From assembly GCA_028279885.1 (NCBI GenBank), contig JANQMX010000064.1, positions 62,001 through 126,000 of the forward strand: a DNA stretch of 64,000 nucleotides, read 5' to 3'. The position numbers were made by a program, and so were the translations under genes. Positions 42,512 through 51,198 of the stretch are shown here, in pieces (the stretch's first letter is position 1; each line of letters begins with the position of its first letter). The DNA is from Rhodovibrionaceae bacterium. GTDB taxonomy: Bacteria > Pseudomonadota > Alphaproteobacteria > Kiloniellales > DSM-21159. The notes beneath the pieces are model-generated. The model had not been told where the DNA came from. It searched no databases and worked only from the letters and a program-made list of their open reading frames with translations.

Positions 42512-43471
42512 CTATGCCGTTGCCCGTTGACGGAGAGCCGGCTCCTCGGCATCGCCAGCGGTCTCGTGCTTTAGGTAGCCGAGGCCGGGCAGCAGGCGGC
42601 TTTCCACCAGCGCTTCCATCTCGGCCAGCTGCTCTTCGCTGAAGTAATCGCGATAGCCGCCGACCTTGGCCCGGCGCACCTTGAAGCTGTTCGGTTCGTT
42701 CTTGTCGCCCGGGGTCATGCGCCGTCCATCGAGCCAGAACACTTTTTTCTGCTCCATGTTTCGCATGTTCTCGACCGAGGCGAAACGCACAGCTTCGGCC
42801 ACCTCCTCGGCATTCGGTGCCTGTTCCATGAAGTTCAGCACCCGGGTCAGCTCACCGGCCGTATCGGCCCGCAGATCCTCGTAGCGCACGATCAGCACCT
42901 CGCCGACCGCCTCGGCCTCCCGCAGCCAGAGGTTCAGGAAATCGACAACCGTCGGCAGGCCGCCGAACGCCCCCATGACGAAGTCGAAGAGCGCAACCTC
43001 ATCGCCGTGCGGCGGGTAGCCGTTCAACAGCTTTTTGACCGGCCGCATGCGGTGCTTCCACTGGAAGTACTGGGAGACGGCCGTGTCGTAAGGGTTGCGC
43101 ACCAAGAGGACGACCTTCTTGCCGTAGAAGTCCGCCTTGCTGTCGGTGTTGCCGCTATAGTCCTTCAGATAGTTGTCGTGCGTGAAGAAGAACCGCGGCG
43201 CGGCGGCGTCCTTGCGATGGAAATTGTCGAAGCCGATCAAGGTCTGCTCCGGCATGCCGAAGCGCAGCTGGAAGAAGCGTGACAGCAGAATGCGCATCCA
43301 GGTGCGCCCGCTCTTGCCGAAGGACGCAATCACGAAATCGGTGTTGCGCAGTTTGCGGTGCTCCTCCCGCCCGCGCACCCAACGGTCGAGGGCGATGCGA
43401 CGTTTTGTCGGCAGGAAGAAGCACAAGCGGGGCAGAAGCTCACGCAAAGCCCGATCGAGCAGATAAGACAT
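42512..43471 (-). CDS. PAPS-dependent sulfotransferase
   Basis: A 319-residue enzyme of the sulfotransferase-1 superfamily, which moves sulfate from 3'-phosphoadenylyl sulfate to a hydroxyl or amine. The 5'-phosphosulfate loop is FVIASFGKSGRTWMRILLSR (about residues 46–65), the 3'-phosphate site is VLLVRNPYDTAVSQYFQWKH, and YEDLRADTAGELTRVLNFM plus VGGYRDYFSEEQLAEMEAL complete the pattern. No signal peptide or membrane helix is seen, so it is cytosolic. It lies between an ELM1 copy and the GT-like gene, all minus strand, which points to a sulfated envelope glycan or lipid. Confidence 0.9.
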   Translation of the reverse strand: MSYLLDRALRELLPRLCFFLPTKRRIALDRWVRGREEHRKLRNTDFVIASFGKSGRTWMRILLSRFFQLRFGMPEQTLIGFDNFHRKDAAAPRFFFTHDNYLKDYSGNTDSKADFYGKKVVLLVRNPYDTAVSQYFQWKHRMRPVKKLLNGYPPHGDEVALFDFVMGAFGGLPTVVDFLNLWLREAEAVGEVLIVRYEDLRADTAGELTRVLNFMEQAPNAEEVAEAVRFASVENMRNMEQKKVFWLDGRRMTPGDKNEPNSFKVRRAKVGGYRDYFSEEQLAEMEALVESRLLPGLGYLKHETAGDAEEPALRQRATA

Positions 43472-43497
43472 GGCGATCGCTTCTCATAAAACCGGGT

Positions 43498-43525
43498 GGT
43501 CTCTCGCATTACGCAACGAGGGACC
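43498..43525. repeat. Inverted repeat upstream of the sulfotransferase
   Basis: GGTCTCTCG (43498–43506) and CGAGGGACC (43517–43525) pair with one mismatch around a 10-base loop, 27 bases before the sulfotransferase start on the minus strand. It could attenuate, mark transcript processing or be an operator. Confidence 0.35.
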
Positions 43526-43687
43526 GTTAAGAGGTGCCTGTCGAAAAGGCCACGAACGGCGTCAGCGACCTTGCCGCAGGGTCTATAGCTCTGCGCACCG
43601 TGTCTGGCAACGCAAGCCTGCTTCGTCGGCCCATCTGAGGGTCCGTTTGAGCGTTGCCCCGCCAAGACGGTTCTGTTCCGGTTCCTA

Positions 43688-44779
43688 TCAGAAGAGGGCG
43701 CGAATACGCTCAGCAACCGCAGGCAACTCCGAGGGCAGGCAGTTGCCGCCGGCCGGACGTCTATCGCCAAAGGGAACGGCGTAGCCCTCTTCGATCAGGC
43801 GGGCATGCAGCGCCGAGAGGTTTCGTGGATAGCTGGCCAAGCCAAGGCGATAGAGCAGGCGCCCTGCTGGCCGTAATGCTGGGTGTCCCGTTTCTTCATC
43901 GACGGCCCGGCCAACGAGCTGCAGGCCGCGACGCCAGGGGTTGCTCGGTGGCGGCTGGCGATAGATCGCCAGTGGCCGCCCGAGGCCGGCAACCTCGACC
44001 AGCATGGAGATGCTGTCGCCGGTCACCACAAAGGCATCGCCGTGCGCCAGCAGGCCGAGATAGGGGTTCTCTTGCGCCTCGGGGGTCCAGCGGTGGAAAT
44101 GGGCTTCGGCCGGCATGGCTCGGGCCAAGGCTTCGGCAATATCCGGCGGCGTGCGGCGGCTGGTGCTCACATACAGGCTGCCGGACTCGGCGCGTGCCAG
44201 AGCCGCCGTGCGGTTCAACAGATCAAGCGCCAGTCCGCTGTCGAAGCGCAGAACCCGTTGCGGCCCGCCGATCAGCAGCACGACGAGGGGCTTGGGCAAG
44301 CCCGCCAGCCGGTTCTGCCAGGCTTGCTTGGCGCAGGTCAGCGCCGCTTCCTCGATACGGACCAGCGGATAGGCGAGCGGCATAACGTTCGGCGCAGAAG
44401 GCACGCGGAACTGGCTTGGTGCGATGACCAGGTCAAAGCGCTCGAGATGGCGCTGCGGTCGCCCAAGGTAGACAATGCGTGTTCGGCCGCCTGATTCGGC
44501 CTTGAGCCACAATAGGACCATGGCCATGCGCCGGCCCGCCGCGATCGCCAGCTTGGGCCAAGGCGGGTGAAGCTGGGCTGCGCTGGCTGGTTCGATATGG
44601 TCCAGCGAAGGACGCATGGCAGGCTTGGTGAACCGGAAGCGCTCTCGCACTGCTATTGGGACTTCAGCGGTCGTCCAGCCGAGCGCATTGGCGATCAAGC
44701 GGGCTTGCGCCGTATCGCCGAGTTTTTCACTTGTCAGGAGCCATGTCTTGGCAGGAGCAGGCATCAAGCGGTAAGCCAT
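43688..44779 (-). CDS. ELM1/GtrOC1-family putative glycosyltransferase, copy B
   Basis: A 363-residue paralog of the protein at 38910–40046. It shares the block order: TWLLTSEKLGDTAQARLIAN, PWPKLAIAAGRRMAMVLLWL, RIVYLGRPQ, LVIAPSQFRVPSAPN and the late HGDAFVVTGDSISMLVEVA with GRPLAIY. Similarity to copy A is clear over the C-terminal nucleotide-sugar-like region and weaker at the N-terminus, so these are old paralogs, not a fresh duplication. It starts a minus-strand run with the sulfotransferase (216 bases downstream) and the GT-like gene. Divergent from lptF. Confidence 0.8.
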   Translation of the reverse strand: MAYRLMPAPAKTWLLTSEKLGDTAQARLIANALGWTTAEVPIAVRERFRFTKPAMRPSLDHIEPASAAQLHPPWPKLAIAAGRRMAMVLLWLKAESGGRTRIVYLGRPQRHLERFDLVIAPSQFRVPSAPNVMPLAYPLVRIEEAALTCAKQAWQNRLAGLPKPLVVLLIGGPQRVLRFDSGLALDLLNRTAALARAESGSLYVSTSRRTPPDIAEALARAMPAEAHFHRWTPEAQENPYLGLLAHGDAFVVTGDSISMLVEVAGLGRPLAIYRQPPPSNPWRRGLQLVGRAVDEETGHPALRPAGRLLYRLGLASYPRNLSALHARLIEEGYAVPFGDRRPAGGNCLPSELPAVAERIRALF

Positions 44780-44876
44780 TGGCGGAGAAACACCCGGCTA
44801 TCATGGGCCGATTGCTGCCACAAGCCGGTGGCAAGGTCCGCCATATGTTGGACAACGATTGCGGGAGCGCCCGCTC

Positions 44877-46064
44877 TTGAGCACGATCGATCGATACATT
44901 CTTGGCCGAGTCGTCTGGAAGACGGGGGCGATCCTGGCGGTTGGCCTGCTCATTCTGATGAGCGAGCGGCTGCTTCGGCTGTTCGACCTCTTCTCCGGAC
45001 CGGATGACGTGGTGCGCTATTTGGGGCGGATGCTCGTCCTTCTCATGCCCCACTACATCGGCATCGTCCTGCCGGCGGCTTTCTTCTTCGCTGTGCTCCT
45101 CACCTTTTCGCGCTTGAGCAAGGAGCAGGAGCTCTCCGCCCTGTTGGCATCCGGTACCTCCGTGCCGCGGTTGACCAAGCCGGTCGGCTTGCTGGCAATG
45201 GGCATGGCCTGCTTGGCCGTCGTCCTGCTTGGCTATGCCCAGCCTCACGCGCGCTACGCCTACCGCTCGATCAAGCACAACTTGGCGCAGACCTCGCTTG
45301 GCCTTGCAGTCAAAGAGGGGTCTTTCCTGCAGATCGACGGATTGACCTTCTTTGCGGAGGCATCGCTCGACCAGGGCAACCGTGTGCGCCTGGCGCGCAT
45401 TTTCGTGCTCGATAGCGAGAACGGTCAGGATCAACGGCTGACCACAGCGCGGGAAGGCGAGCTGATCCCGGCCGGCGTGGCAGGTGACCCGGTGCTCCGG
45501 CTCGATGACGGCCTGCGCCTCGATTTCGAGCCGGACGGCAGCATGTCGATGGTCGATTTCGAGGAGTTTCGCTGGCCGCTGGCGCGCAGCCCCATTTCCG
45601 ATTATCGAGCACGCGGCGGCGACCCGCGCGAGCTGACCTTCCCGGAGCTCTTTGCTGCCTCCGTCGACCCGCCCAGCTACCTTACTCCGGCGGAAATCAG
45701 CGCCGAGCTCAACTCCCGCCTGATCATTATCGTGTCGACTTTGGTGCTTGCGGTCCTTGCGGTGGCCATGGGGGTAGGGCGCGGTTGGCGTCAGCGCGAT
45801 CTCAGCGCCTTTATCGGCCTGGTTCTGCTGATCGTCTACAATGAGTCGCTCGAGTTCGGTGAAAGCTTGGTGAAGCGGGATCAGGCGCCGGCGTGGCTGG
45901 CCCTCTGGGTTCCTTTCTTGCTGCTGACGACGGCGACGATTCTGGCCTATCGTGAGGCAGCCTTCCGCTTGCCGGCCGGGCGAACCAGCTTCAGCAACCG
46001 ACTCATCGACCGAATAACGGCATGGCGTCAGGCCTGGCTCCAGGCCGCGAGGCGGCGCGCATGA
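44877..46064 (+). CDS. lptF: LPS export permease LptF
   Basis: Half of the LptFG membrane pair that, with LptB ATPase, extracts LPS from the inner membrane and hands it to LptC/LptA. The 395-residue protein has the family start STIDRYILGRVVW, three N-terminal helices, a periplasmic β-jellyroll segment (about residues 120–260) and three C-terminal helices (LIIIVSTLVLAVLAVAMGVG). FSRLSKEQELSALLASG matches the coupling-helix region. The TTG at 44877, preceded by GGGAG, gives the usual N-terminus; TTG 44859 is the alternative. It overlaps lptG by 4 bases (ATGA). Confidence 0.92.
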   Translation: MSTIDRYILGRVVWKTGAILAVGLLILMSERLLRLFDLFSGPDDVVRYLGRMLVLLMPHYIGIVLPAAFFFAVLLTFSRLSKEQELSALLASGTSVPRLTKPVGLLAMGMACLAVVLLGYAQPHARYAYRSIKHNLAQTSLGLAVKEGSFLQIDGLTFFAEASLDQGNRVRLARIFVLDSENGQDQRLTTAREGELIPAGVAGDPVLRLDDGLRLDFEPDGSMSMVDFEEFRWPLARSPISDYRARGGDPRELTFPELFAASVDPPSYLTPAEISAELNSRLIIIVSTLVLAVLAVAMGVGRGWRQRDLSAFIGLVLLIVYNESLEFGESLVKRDQAPAWLALWVPFLLLTTATILAYREAAFRLPAGRTSFSNRLIDRITAWRQAWLQAARRRA

Positions 46065-47182
46065 GCTGGATCTTCAGCCGCTACATCGCGGCGCTGCTTC
46101 TCGGCCGGCTCGTTCTCATCGCCGGCGGCATGACAGCTGTCGTGGTTTTCCTCGATTTTCTCTCCGACGGCGATCAGGTGATCGCCCAGAGCGATGAGCT
46201 GTTCCTTCCGATCTTACGCTATTCGGCTTTGCGTCTCCCCATCATTCTCGCCCAAGTGCTGCCGATCTCGGCCTTCTTCGCCGGATGCTTCACCTTCGCT
46301 CAGCTCTCGCGCAACAGTGAACTGGCTGCCCTCCATGCCGCTGGCGTGCCAAAGGCCCATCTTGCGGTGGCGGCGCTGCCGGCGGCGCTCCTCGTTGCCG
46401 TCTTTCAGTTCATGATCGAGGATCTGGCCGTGCCCCGTGCTACCGCCGCCCTGCAGTCCTGGGGCATCGGCGACTACGTCAGCGGCGGGGAGGGCGAGGA
46501 GCAGGCCTTCTGGCTGCGCCGTGGCGACGACATCCTGCGCTATCGCGGAGCGGACGCCACCGATCATGTCTTGCTCGATGTCACGATCTTCCGCCGCGAT
46601 ACCACGGGCAACCTGACGGAGCGCATCGATGCGCCGACCGCGCTCTACGACAACGGACGCTGGCTGCTGCAGGATGCAGAGGTGACCTCCGCCAACGACG
46701 TGACGCGGAGGAGTTACCCAAACTATTACTGGGACACGTCCTTGTCGCCGAGCCTGCTGGAGGCGGTCGCATCCCATCCGAGAGTTGCCTCACTTTCGGC
46801 TTTGCTCCAGGCGCAGTCCCAAAGTGGAACCGGCAATCAGCCGGACTACGTCTTCCGGGTCTGGCTCCACGAACGCATCTCGCGCCCGATTTCAACCGTC
46901 CTGTTGGTCCTTCTGACGATCGCTTTGGCGCGACCCTCAGGTCGTGGACCGGGTGGCGGCTGGTGGATTGCCATTTCGATGGCAATCGGCTTTGCGCTCT
47001 GGTCGCTGGACGGCCTGATGCTGAAGCTGGGCGAGCACGGCCTCTTGGTCCCCTGGGTCGCGGCTTGGGTTCCGACCTTCGTGATCGCTCTGACCGCCGG
47101 ATGGGTCGCCCTTTACGTCGAGCATCAAGCGAGTTGGCGCGATGGTCGCGCGCCGCCGTCATCCGTTGCCAGACGCGCCTGA
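46061..47182 (+). CDS. lptG: LPS export permease LptG
   Basis: Partner of LptF in LPS extraction. The 373-residue protein starts MSWIFSRYIAALLLG and has the same layout: N-terminal helices, the coupling region FAQLSRNSELAALHAAGV, a periplasmic domain with TERIDAPTALYDNGRWLLQDAEV, and C-terminal helices (TVLLVLLTIALARPSG; WWIAISMAIGFALWSL). The start ATG overlaps the lptF stop, so the pair is coupled. No lptA, lptC, lptB or lptD gene is in the window. The gene is followed by a GCCGG tandem repeat, not a clear terminator. Confidence 0.92.
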   Translation: MSWIFSRYIAALLLGRLVLIAGGMTAVVVFLDFLSDGDQVIAQSDELFLPILRYSALRLPIILAQVLPISAFFAGCFTFAQLSRNSELAALHAAGVPKAHLAVAALPAALLVAVFQFMIEDLAVPRATAALQSWGIGDYVSGGEGEEQAFWLRRGDDILRYRGADATDHVLLDVTIFRRDTTGNLTERIDAPTALYDNGRWLLQDAEVTSANDVTRRSYPNYYWDTSLSPSLLEAVASHPRVASLSALLQAQSQSGTGNQPDYVFRVWLHERISRPISTVLLVLLTIALARPSGRGPGGGWWIAISMAIGFALWSLDGLMLKLGEHGLLVPWVAAWVPTFVIALTAGWVALYVEHQASWRDGRAPPSSVARRA

Positions 47183-47196
47183 CCGAAGTGCCTGCT

Positions 47197-47225
47197 GCCG
47201 GGCCGGGCCGGGCCGGGCCGGGCCG
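47197..47225. repeat. GCCGG tandem repeat between convergent lptG and phnF
   Basis: Five complete GCCGG units plus GCCG run in an unbroken tract in the 47-base gap between the two stop codons. Units include self-complementary GGCC, so folded structures are possible. Length is likely to vary by slippage. Confidence 0.85.
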
Positions 47226-47229
47226 TGGT

Positions 47230-47946
47230 CTAGGACTCGAAAATGATCTGGACCCGGTCCGAGGCGAAGCGTGCGATACCGAACTCTATAGGAGTCTCGG
47301 CTTTGTCCACGTTGACGCTCTCGGTTACCAGAATCGGCCGACTCCGCGGCTGCTCCAGAGCCGCTGCTTCGCTGGCATCGGGCAGGCGGGCGATCACCCG
47401 GGTGGTTCGCCTGCGGTAGTCGGCACAGCCGAAGGACGCCAGCGCCTGACTGATCGAGAGCTCGCCCTTGAGCTTGTCCGGAAGCTCAGGAAAACGGGCA
47501 CAGGGAAAATGATGGCTGGCGAAGGTGATCGGTCGATCGTCGGCTTGGCGCAAGGTATTGATGCAATAGCAAGCTGCGCCATTCTCGATACCGAGGTGCC
47601 GCGCCAGTTCAGGCCCCGCCTCGATCACCTCGCTCGACAGCACGCGGCCGACCAGGCTACGCGCCTGACTGCCGACAATCTCGCTGAAGCGGGTCCGGGC
47701 GCCGATCAGGTAGTCGAGAATATGCTCTTCGACGAAGCTGCCGCGCCCTTGCTCGACACGGATAAGGCCTTCTTCAGCCATGGTCGAGAGCGCACGCCGA
47801 ACCGTATGGCGATTGACCGAGAAGCGCTGGGACAGCTCGGATTCGCTCGGCAGCTTGCTTCCGGGCGGGAACCCCCCACCTTCGATTTCCTCGGTCAGCG
47901 CGTTGTAAATGTAGCGCCAGAGTGTGAGGCCGGCTTGCCGTTCCAT
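47230..47946 (-). CDS. phnF: GntR/HutC-family regulator of phosphonate use
   Basis: Predicted repressor of the divergent C–P lyase operon. The 238-residue protein has an N-terminal winged helix (LWRYIYNALTEEIEGGGFPPG, LPSESELSQRFSVNRHTVRRAL, EGLIRVEQGRGSFV; about residues 9–75) and a C-terminal UTRA effector domain with chorismate-lyase-like fold (PITFASHHFPCARFPEL, ILVTESVNVD). This matches PhnF in structure and position. ATG 47946 is chosen; an earlier in-frame start at 47979 adds residues not typical of the family. The effector is not known, and control by the general phosphate regulon could act in addition. Confidence 0.88.
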   Translation of the reverse strand: MERQAGLTLWRYIYNALTEEIEGGGFPPGSKLPSESELSQRFSVNRHTVRRALSTMAEEGLIRVEQGRGSFVEEHILDYLIGARTRFSEIVGSQARSLVGRVLSSEVIEAGPELARHLGIENGAACYCINTLRQADDRPITFASHHFPCARFPELPDKLKGELSISQALASFGCADYRRRTTRVIARLPDASEAAALEQPRSRPILVTESVNVDKAETPIEFGIARFASDRVQIIFES

Positions 47947-48035
47947 TGCATCCACCGTCCAGAAAAGACGTGTCACCAAAGCTTAAAAAAGCCGAGGTTC
48001 CAACTTAAGCCGCATTCTGATAACCACTATGTTAG

Positions 48036-48075
48036 ATATCCGGACAACTATACAGATTGTCAATAGGTATATCCG
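48036..48075. promoter_or_regulatory. Candidate PhnF operator and phn control region
   Basis: GACAA–N9–TTGTC (48043–48047 and 48057–48061) is a dyad centred on CTATACAGA, similar in size to sites of HutC-type regulators. Two direct copies of ATATCCG (48036–48042, 48069–48075) flank it, 33 bases apart. The second copy touches the first possible phnG start. Confidence 0.5.
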
Positions 48076-48558
48076 ATGACTTGCAGTACTCGTGGAGAGG
48101 TCGCATCCGATGAGGGCCAGATGCGGCGTCAGGAATGGCTTTCCATCCTGGCTCAAGCCTCCCCTAAGGCGGTGGCCGATGCCGTGCGCACCGTCACGCC
48201 TCAGCCCTCCTACAAGCTGCTGCGCGCGCCTGAAAGCGGCATGATCATGCTGCGTGGCCGTGCCGGTGGCTCGGGTCGTCGCTTCAATCTCGGCGAAGCG
48301 ACCCTCACCCGCTGTTCGGTGAAGGTCGATGGCGGTTCGATCGGTCATGGCTATGTGCTTGGCCGTAGCCCGCAGCATGCCGAGCAAATCGCTTTGCTCG
48401 ACGCCTTGCTACAGGACCCTTCGCACCATCAGGACCTGTGGGACGCGGTGATCGCACCGCTGGCCAAGGCGCGGGCTGCCGAAAAGGACAGCAAGGCGCG
48501 CAAAACCGCGGCCACCAAGGTCGATTTCTTCACCATGGTGCGAGGCGAGAGCGAATGA
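48076..48558 (+). CDS. phnG: C–P lyase complex subunit PhnG
   Basis: Subunit of the PhnGHIJ core complex that turns phosphonates plus ATP into ribose triphosphonates. The protein has RRQEWLSILAQASPKAVADAV, the LLRAPESGMIMLRGRAGGSG block, FNLGEATLTRCSVKV, GYVLGRSPQHAEQIALLDAL and the C-terminal KVDFFTMVRGESE, matching E. coli PhnG throughout. The start at 48076 gives 160 residues; ATG 48121 (GAGGG upstream) gives 145, close to the family. Both are possible. It overlaps phnH by 4 bases (ATGA). Confidence 0.94.
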   Translation: MTCSTRGEVASDEGQMRRQEWLSILAQASPKAVADAVRTVTPQPSYKLLRAPESGMIMLRGRAGGSGRRFNLGEATLTRCSVKVDGGSIGHGYVLGRSPQHAEQIALLDALLQDPSHHQDLWDAVIAPLAKARAAEKDSKARKTAATKVDFFTMVRGESE

Positions 48559-49175
48559 CGGCGCATCCCGACTCGGCCGTTGAGATTGCCGCGGGCTTCC
48601 CCGATCCCGTGCTGGACAGCCAAGCGGCGTTCCGTGCGATCTTGGATGCCATGGCGCACCCTGGGCGCATCGCGACTGTTGGAATGCAGCTCAGTCCGCC
48701 AGCGCCGCTTGCGCCGGCCAGCTTGGCGTGCGTGCTCAGCCTCTGCGACCATGAGACGCCGCTTTGGCTCGACGACGCGGCAAGCAGTCTCGCCGCATCG
48801 TTCCGCTTTCACTGTGGGGCGCCGCTTGTCGGTGCGCCCGATAGGGCGGCCTTTGCGCTCTGTTGCGGCCCTCTGCCCGCGCTTGCCGGCTTTGGACAGG
48901 GGACGGCCGAATACCCCGAGCATTCGACCACGGTGATCTGTCAGGTTTCGGCGCTTGGGGACGGTGTGCCGATGACCTTACGCGGCCCGGGAATTGACGG
49001 CGGCCAGCAGCTCTCGGTTGCCGGACTGCCGGATGATTTCTCTGCACAATGGGCTGCCAATGGCGCACTCTTCCCCCAGGGCGTCGATGTCATCTTGACC
49101 CAGGGGCAGCGGCTCGTGGCCTTGCCGCGCAGCGTTAAGATCGAACCGGAGGTTGGGACATGTATGTCGCAGTAA
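48555..49175 (+). CDS. phnH: C–P lyase complex subunit PhnH
   Basis: Core subunit with a PLP-transferase-like fold lacking PLP, part of PhnGHIJ. The 206-residue protein has DPVLDSQAAFRAILDAMAHPG and the family pattern LCDHETPLWLDD, TAEYPEHSTTVICQV and LRGPGIDG, then LFPQGVDVILTQGQRLVALPRSV near the end. All blocks are present. It overlaps phnG by 4 and phnI by 16 bases. Confidence 0.94.
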   Translation: MTAHPDSAVEIAAGFPDPVLDSQAAFRAILDAMAHPGRIATVGMQLSPPAPLAPASLACVLSLCDHETPLWLDDAASSLAASFRFHCGAPLVGAPDRAAFALCCGPLPALAGFGQGTAEYPEHSTTVICQVSALGDGVPMTLRGPGIDGGQQLSVAGLPDDFSAQWAANGALFPQGVDVILTQGQRLVALPRSVKIEPEVGTCMSQ

Positions 49176-50266
49176 AAGGCGGCGAGCAGGCCATCGACAA
49201 TGCCCATCGCCTGCTGGCCGAGGAGCGGCGGGGCAACCCTGAGCAACAGGAGATCTCCGTCGCTCAGATCTCAGGACAACTGGCGCTGGCCGTCGATCGG
49301 GTGATGGCCGAGGGCTCGCTCTATGACCGGGAACTGGCGGCGCTGGCCATCAAGCAGGCGCGCGGCGACATGATCGAGGCGATCTTTCTGCTTCGTGCCT
49401 ACCGCACCACCTTGCCACGCTTCGGCTACAGCGAGCCTTTGCGCAGCGACCGCATGCAGGTGCGGCGGCGAGTCTCCGCCACTTTCAAGGATTTGCCCGG
49501 CGGCCAGCTGCTCGGCCCGACCTTCGACTATACCCATCGTTTGCTCGACATGACCTTGTTGGACGATGGCGAGCCGTCGGCCCAGCCTGCGGCCGAAAGG
49601 GTAGGTGAAAGCAGCGACGGACCTCTGCCGCGAGTCGTCGATCTGCTGAACGACGAAGGCTTGATCGAGACGGAGACACCGGCGGATGAGCGCGACGTCG
49701 GCGATTTAACGCGAGAGTCCCTGACCTTTCCGGCCGGCCGCGATCTGCGGCTGCAGAACCTGGCGCGCGCCGACGAGGGCTTTTTGCTCGGGCTCGGCTA
49801 TTCGACCCAGCGCGGCTACGGCAACAACCATCCCTTCGCCGGCGAGATACGCATGGGAGAGGTCGCCGTCGAGTTCGTGCCGGAAGAGCTCGGCTTTCCG
49901 ATCGAGATCGGCGAGATCACCGTCACCGAGTGTCAGATGATCAACCAGTTCCAAGGTTCGGAGCAGGCGCCGCCGCAGTTCACCCGCGGCTATGGGCTGG
50001 TCTTCGGGCAGAGCGAGCGCAAGGCCATGTCCATGGCGCTGGTCGATCGCGCTTTGCGGGCATCCGAACTGGGCGAGGAGGCGGAGAACCCGGCACAGGA
50101 TGAGGAATTCGTGCTCTATCACAGCGACAATGTGCAGGCGACCGGCTTCGTCGAGCACCTGAAGCTGCCTCACTACGTCGATTTCCAGTCCGAGCTGACG
50201 GTGTTGCGCCGGCTGCGCGCCGACTTCGAGACAGCATCGGGACCGGTACCGGAGGCCGCGGAATGA
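49160..50266 (+). CDS. phnI: C–P lyase complex subunit PhnI
   Basis: Nucleosidase subunit of the C–P lyase core; with PhnG, PhnH and PhnL it displaces adenine from ATP with the phosphonate. The 368-residue protein opens MYVAVKGGEQAIDNAH and has LALAVDRVMAEGSLYDRELAALAIKQARGD (about 39–68), then FLLGLGYSTQRGYGNNHPFAGEIR and DNVQATGFVEHLKLPHYVDFQSEL. These match the family. The start overlaps phnH by 16 bases and the stop overlaps phnJ by 4. Confidence 0.95.
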   Translation: MYVAVKGGEQAIDNAHRLLAEERRGNPEQQEISVAQISGQLALAVDRVMAEGSLYDRELAALAIKQARGDMIEAIFLLRAYRTTLPRFGYSEPLRSDRMQVRRRVSATFKDLPGGQLLGPTFDYTHRLLDMTLLDDGEPSAQPAAERVGESSDGPLPRVVDLLNDEGLIETETPADERDVGDLTRESLTFPAGRDLRLQNLARADEGFLLGLGYSTQRGYGNNHPFAGEIRMGEVAVEFVPEELGFPIEIGEITVTECQMINQFQGSEQAPPQFTRGYGLVFGQSERKAMSMALVDRALRASELGEEAENPAQDEEFVLYHSDNVQATGFVEHLKLPHYVDFQSELTVLRRLRADFETASGPVPEAAE

Positions 50267-51198
50267 ACGCCCCGACCTCCGCCAAATCCCTCGCCATGCC
50301 CGCCGAGACCAAGTCCGCCGAGACCAAGCCTGCCGAGGCCAAGCCGCGGCAGGAAGCCGGCTACAACTACGCCTATCTCGACGAGCAGACCAAGCGCAGC
50401 ATCCGCCGGGCGCTGCTGAAGGCGGTCGCCATTCCCGGCTATCAGGTTCCCTTCGGCAGCCGCGAGATGCCCATGCCCTATGGCTGGGGCACCGGCGGCG
50501 TTCAGGTGACCGCCAGCGTCCTCGGTCCCGACGATACGCTGAAAGTCATCGACCAAGGGGCCGACGACACGACCAACGCCGTCAGCATCCGCCGCTTCTT
50601 CGCCAAGACCGCGGGCGTCAAGACGACGACGCGGACGGAGGAGGCAAGCGTCATCCAAACCCGCCACCGCATCCCGGAAACGCCGCTGAAAGCCGGCCAG
50701 ATCGTCGTCTTCCAGGTGCCGATTCCCGAGCCGCTGCGCTGGCTCGAGGCCAGCGAAGCCGAAACGCGCAAGATGCATGCGCTGGAGGAATACGGCGTTA
50801 TGCACGTCAAGCTCTATGAGGATGTCGCGCGCTTCGGCCGTATCTCCGTGGCCTACGACTATCCGGTCAAAGTGGATGGGCGCTACATCATGCGGCCGAG
50901 CCCCATTCCCAAGTTCGACAATCCCAAGCTCGATCGTTCGCCGGCCTTGATGCTGTTCGGCGCGGGGCGGGAGCAGCGCATCTATGCGGTGCCGCCCTAC
51001 ACCGAGGTGCGCAGCCTGGATTTCGAAGATCATCCCTTTGAAGTCGAGAGTTGGCCGCGGTGCTGCGCCCTTTGCGGCGCCAAGGACAGCTTCCTCGACG
51101 AGATCATCGTCGACGATCAGGGAGGGCGGCAGTTCGTCTGCTCCGACACCGATTACTGCGAAGCGCGCCGCGCGGCTGGGCACAGGGGGCCGGCATGA
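50263..51198 (+). CDS. phnJ: C–P lyase PhnJ (radical SAM enzyme)
   Basis: Catalyses cleavage of the carbon–phosphorus bond of ribose-1-phosphonate-5-phosphate, yielding the alkane and a cyclic phosphate. The 311-residue protein has the unusual cluster motif near the C-terminus: CX2CX21C in the segment CCALCGAKDSFLDEI…FVCSD, plus a further Cys in TDYCE, equal to the E. coli arrangement. A conserved GYNYAYLDEQTKRSIRRALLKA starts the family domain after a Lys/Ala/Glu-rich leader of about 25 residues (SAETKPAEAKP). It overlaps phnI and phnK by 4 bases each. Confidence 0.96.
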   Translation: MNAPTSAKSLAMPAETKSAETKPAEAKPRQEAGYNYAYLDEQTKRSIRRALLKAVAIPGYQVPFGSREMPMPYGWGTGGVQVTASVLGPDDTLKVIDQGADDTTNAVSIRRFFAKTAGVKTTTRTEEASVIQTRHRIPETPLKAGQIVVFQVPIPEPLRWLEASEAETRKMHALEEYGVMHVKLYEDVARFGRISVAYDYPVKVDGRYIMRPSPIPKFDNPKLDRSPALMLFGAGREQRIYAVPPYTEVRSLDFEDHPFEVESWPRCCALCGAKDSFLDEIIVDDQGGRQFVCSDTDYCEARRAAGHRGPA

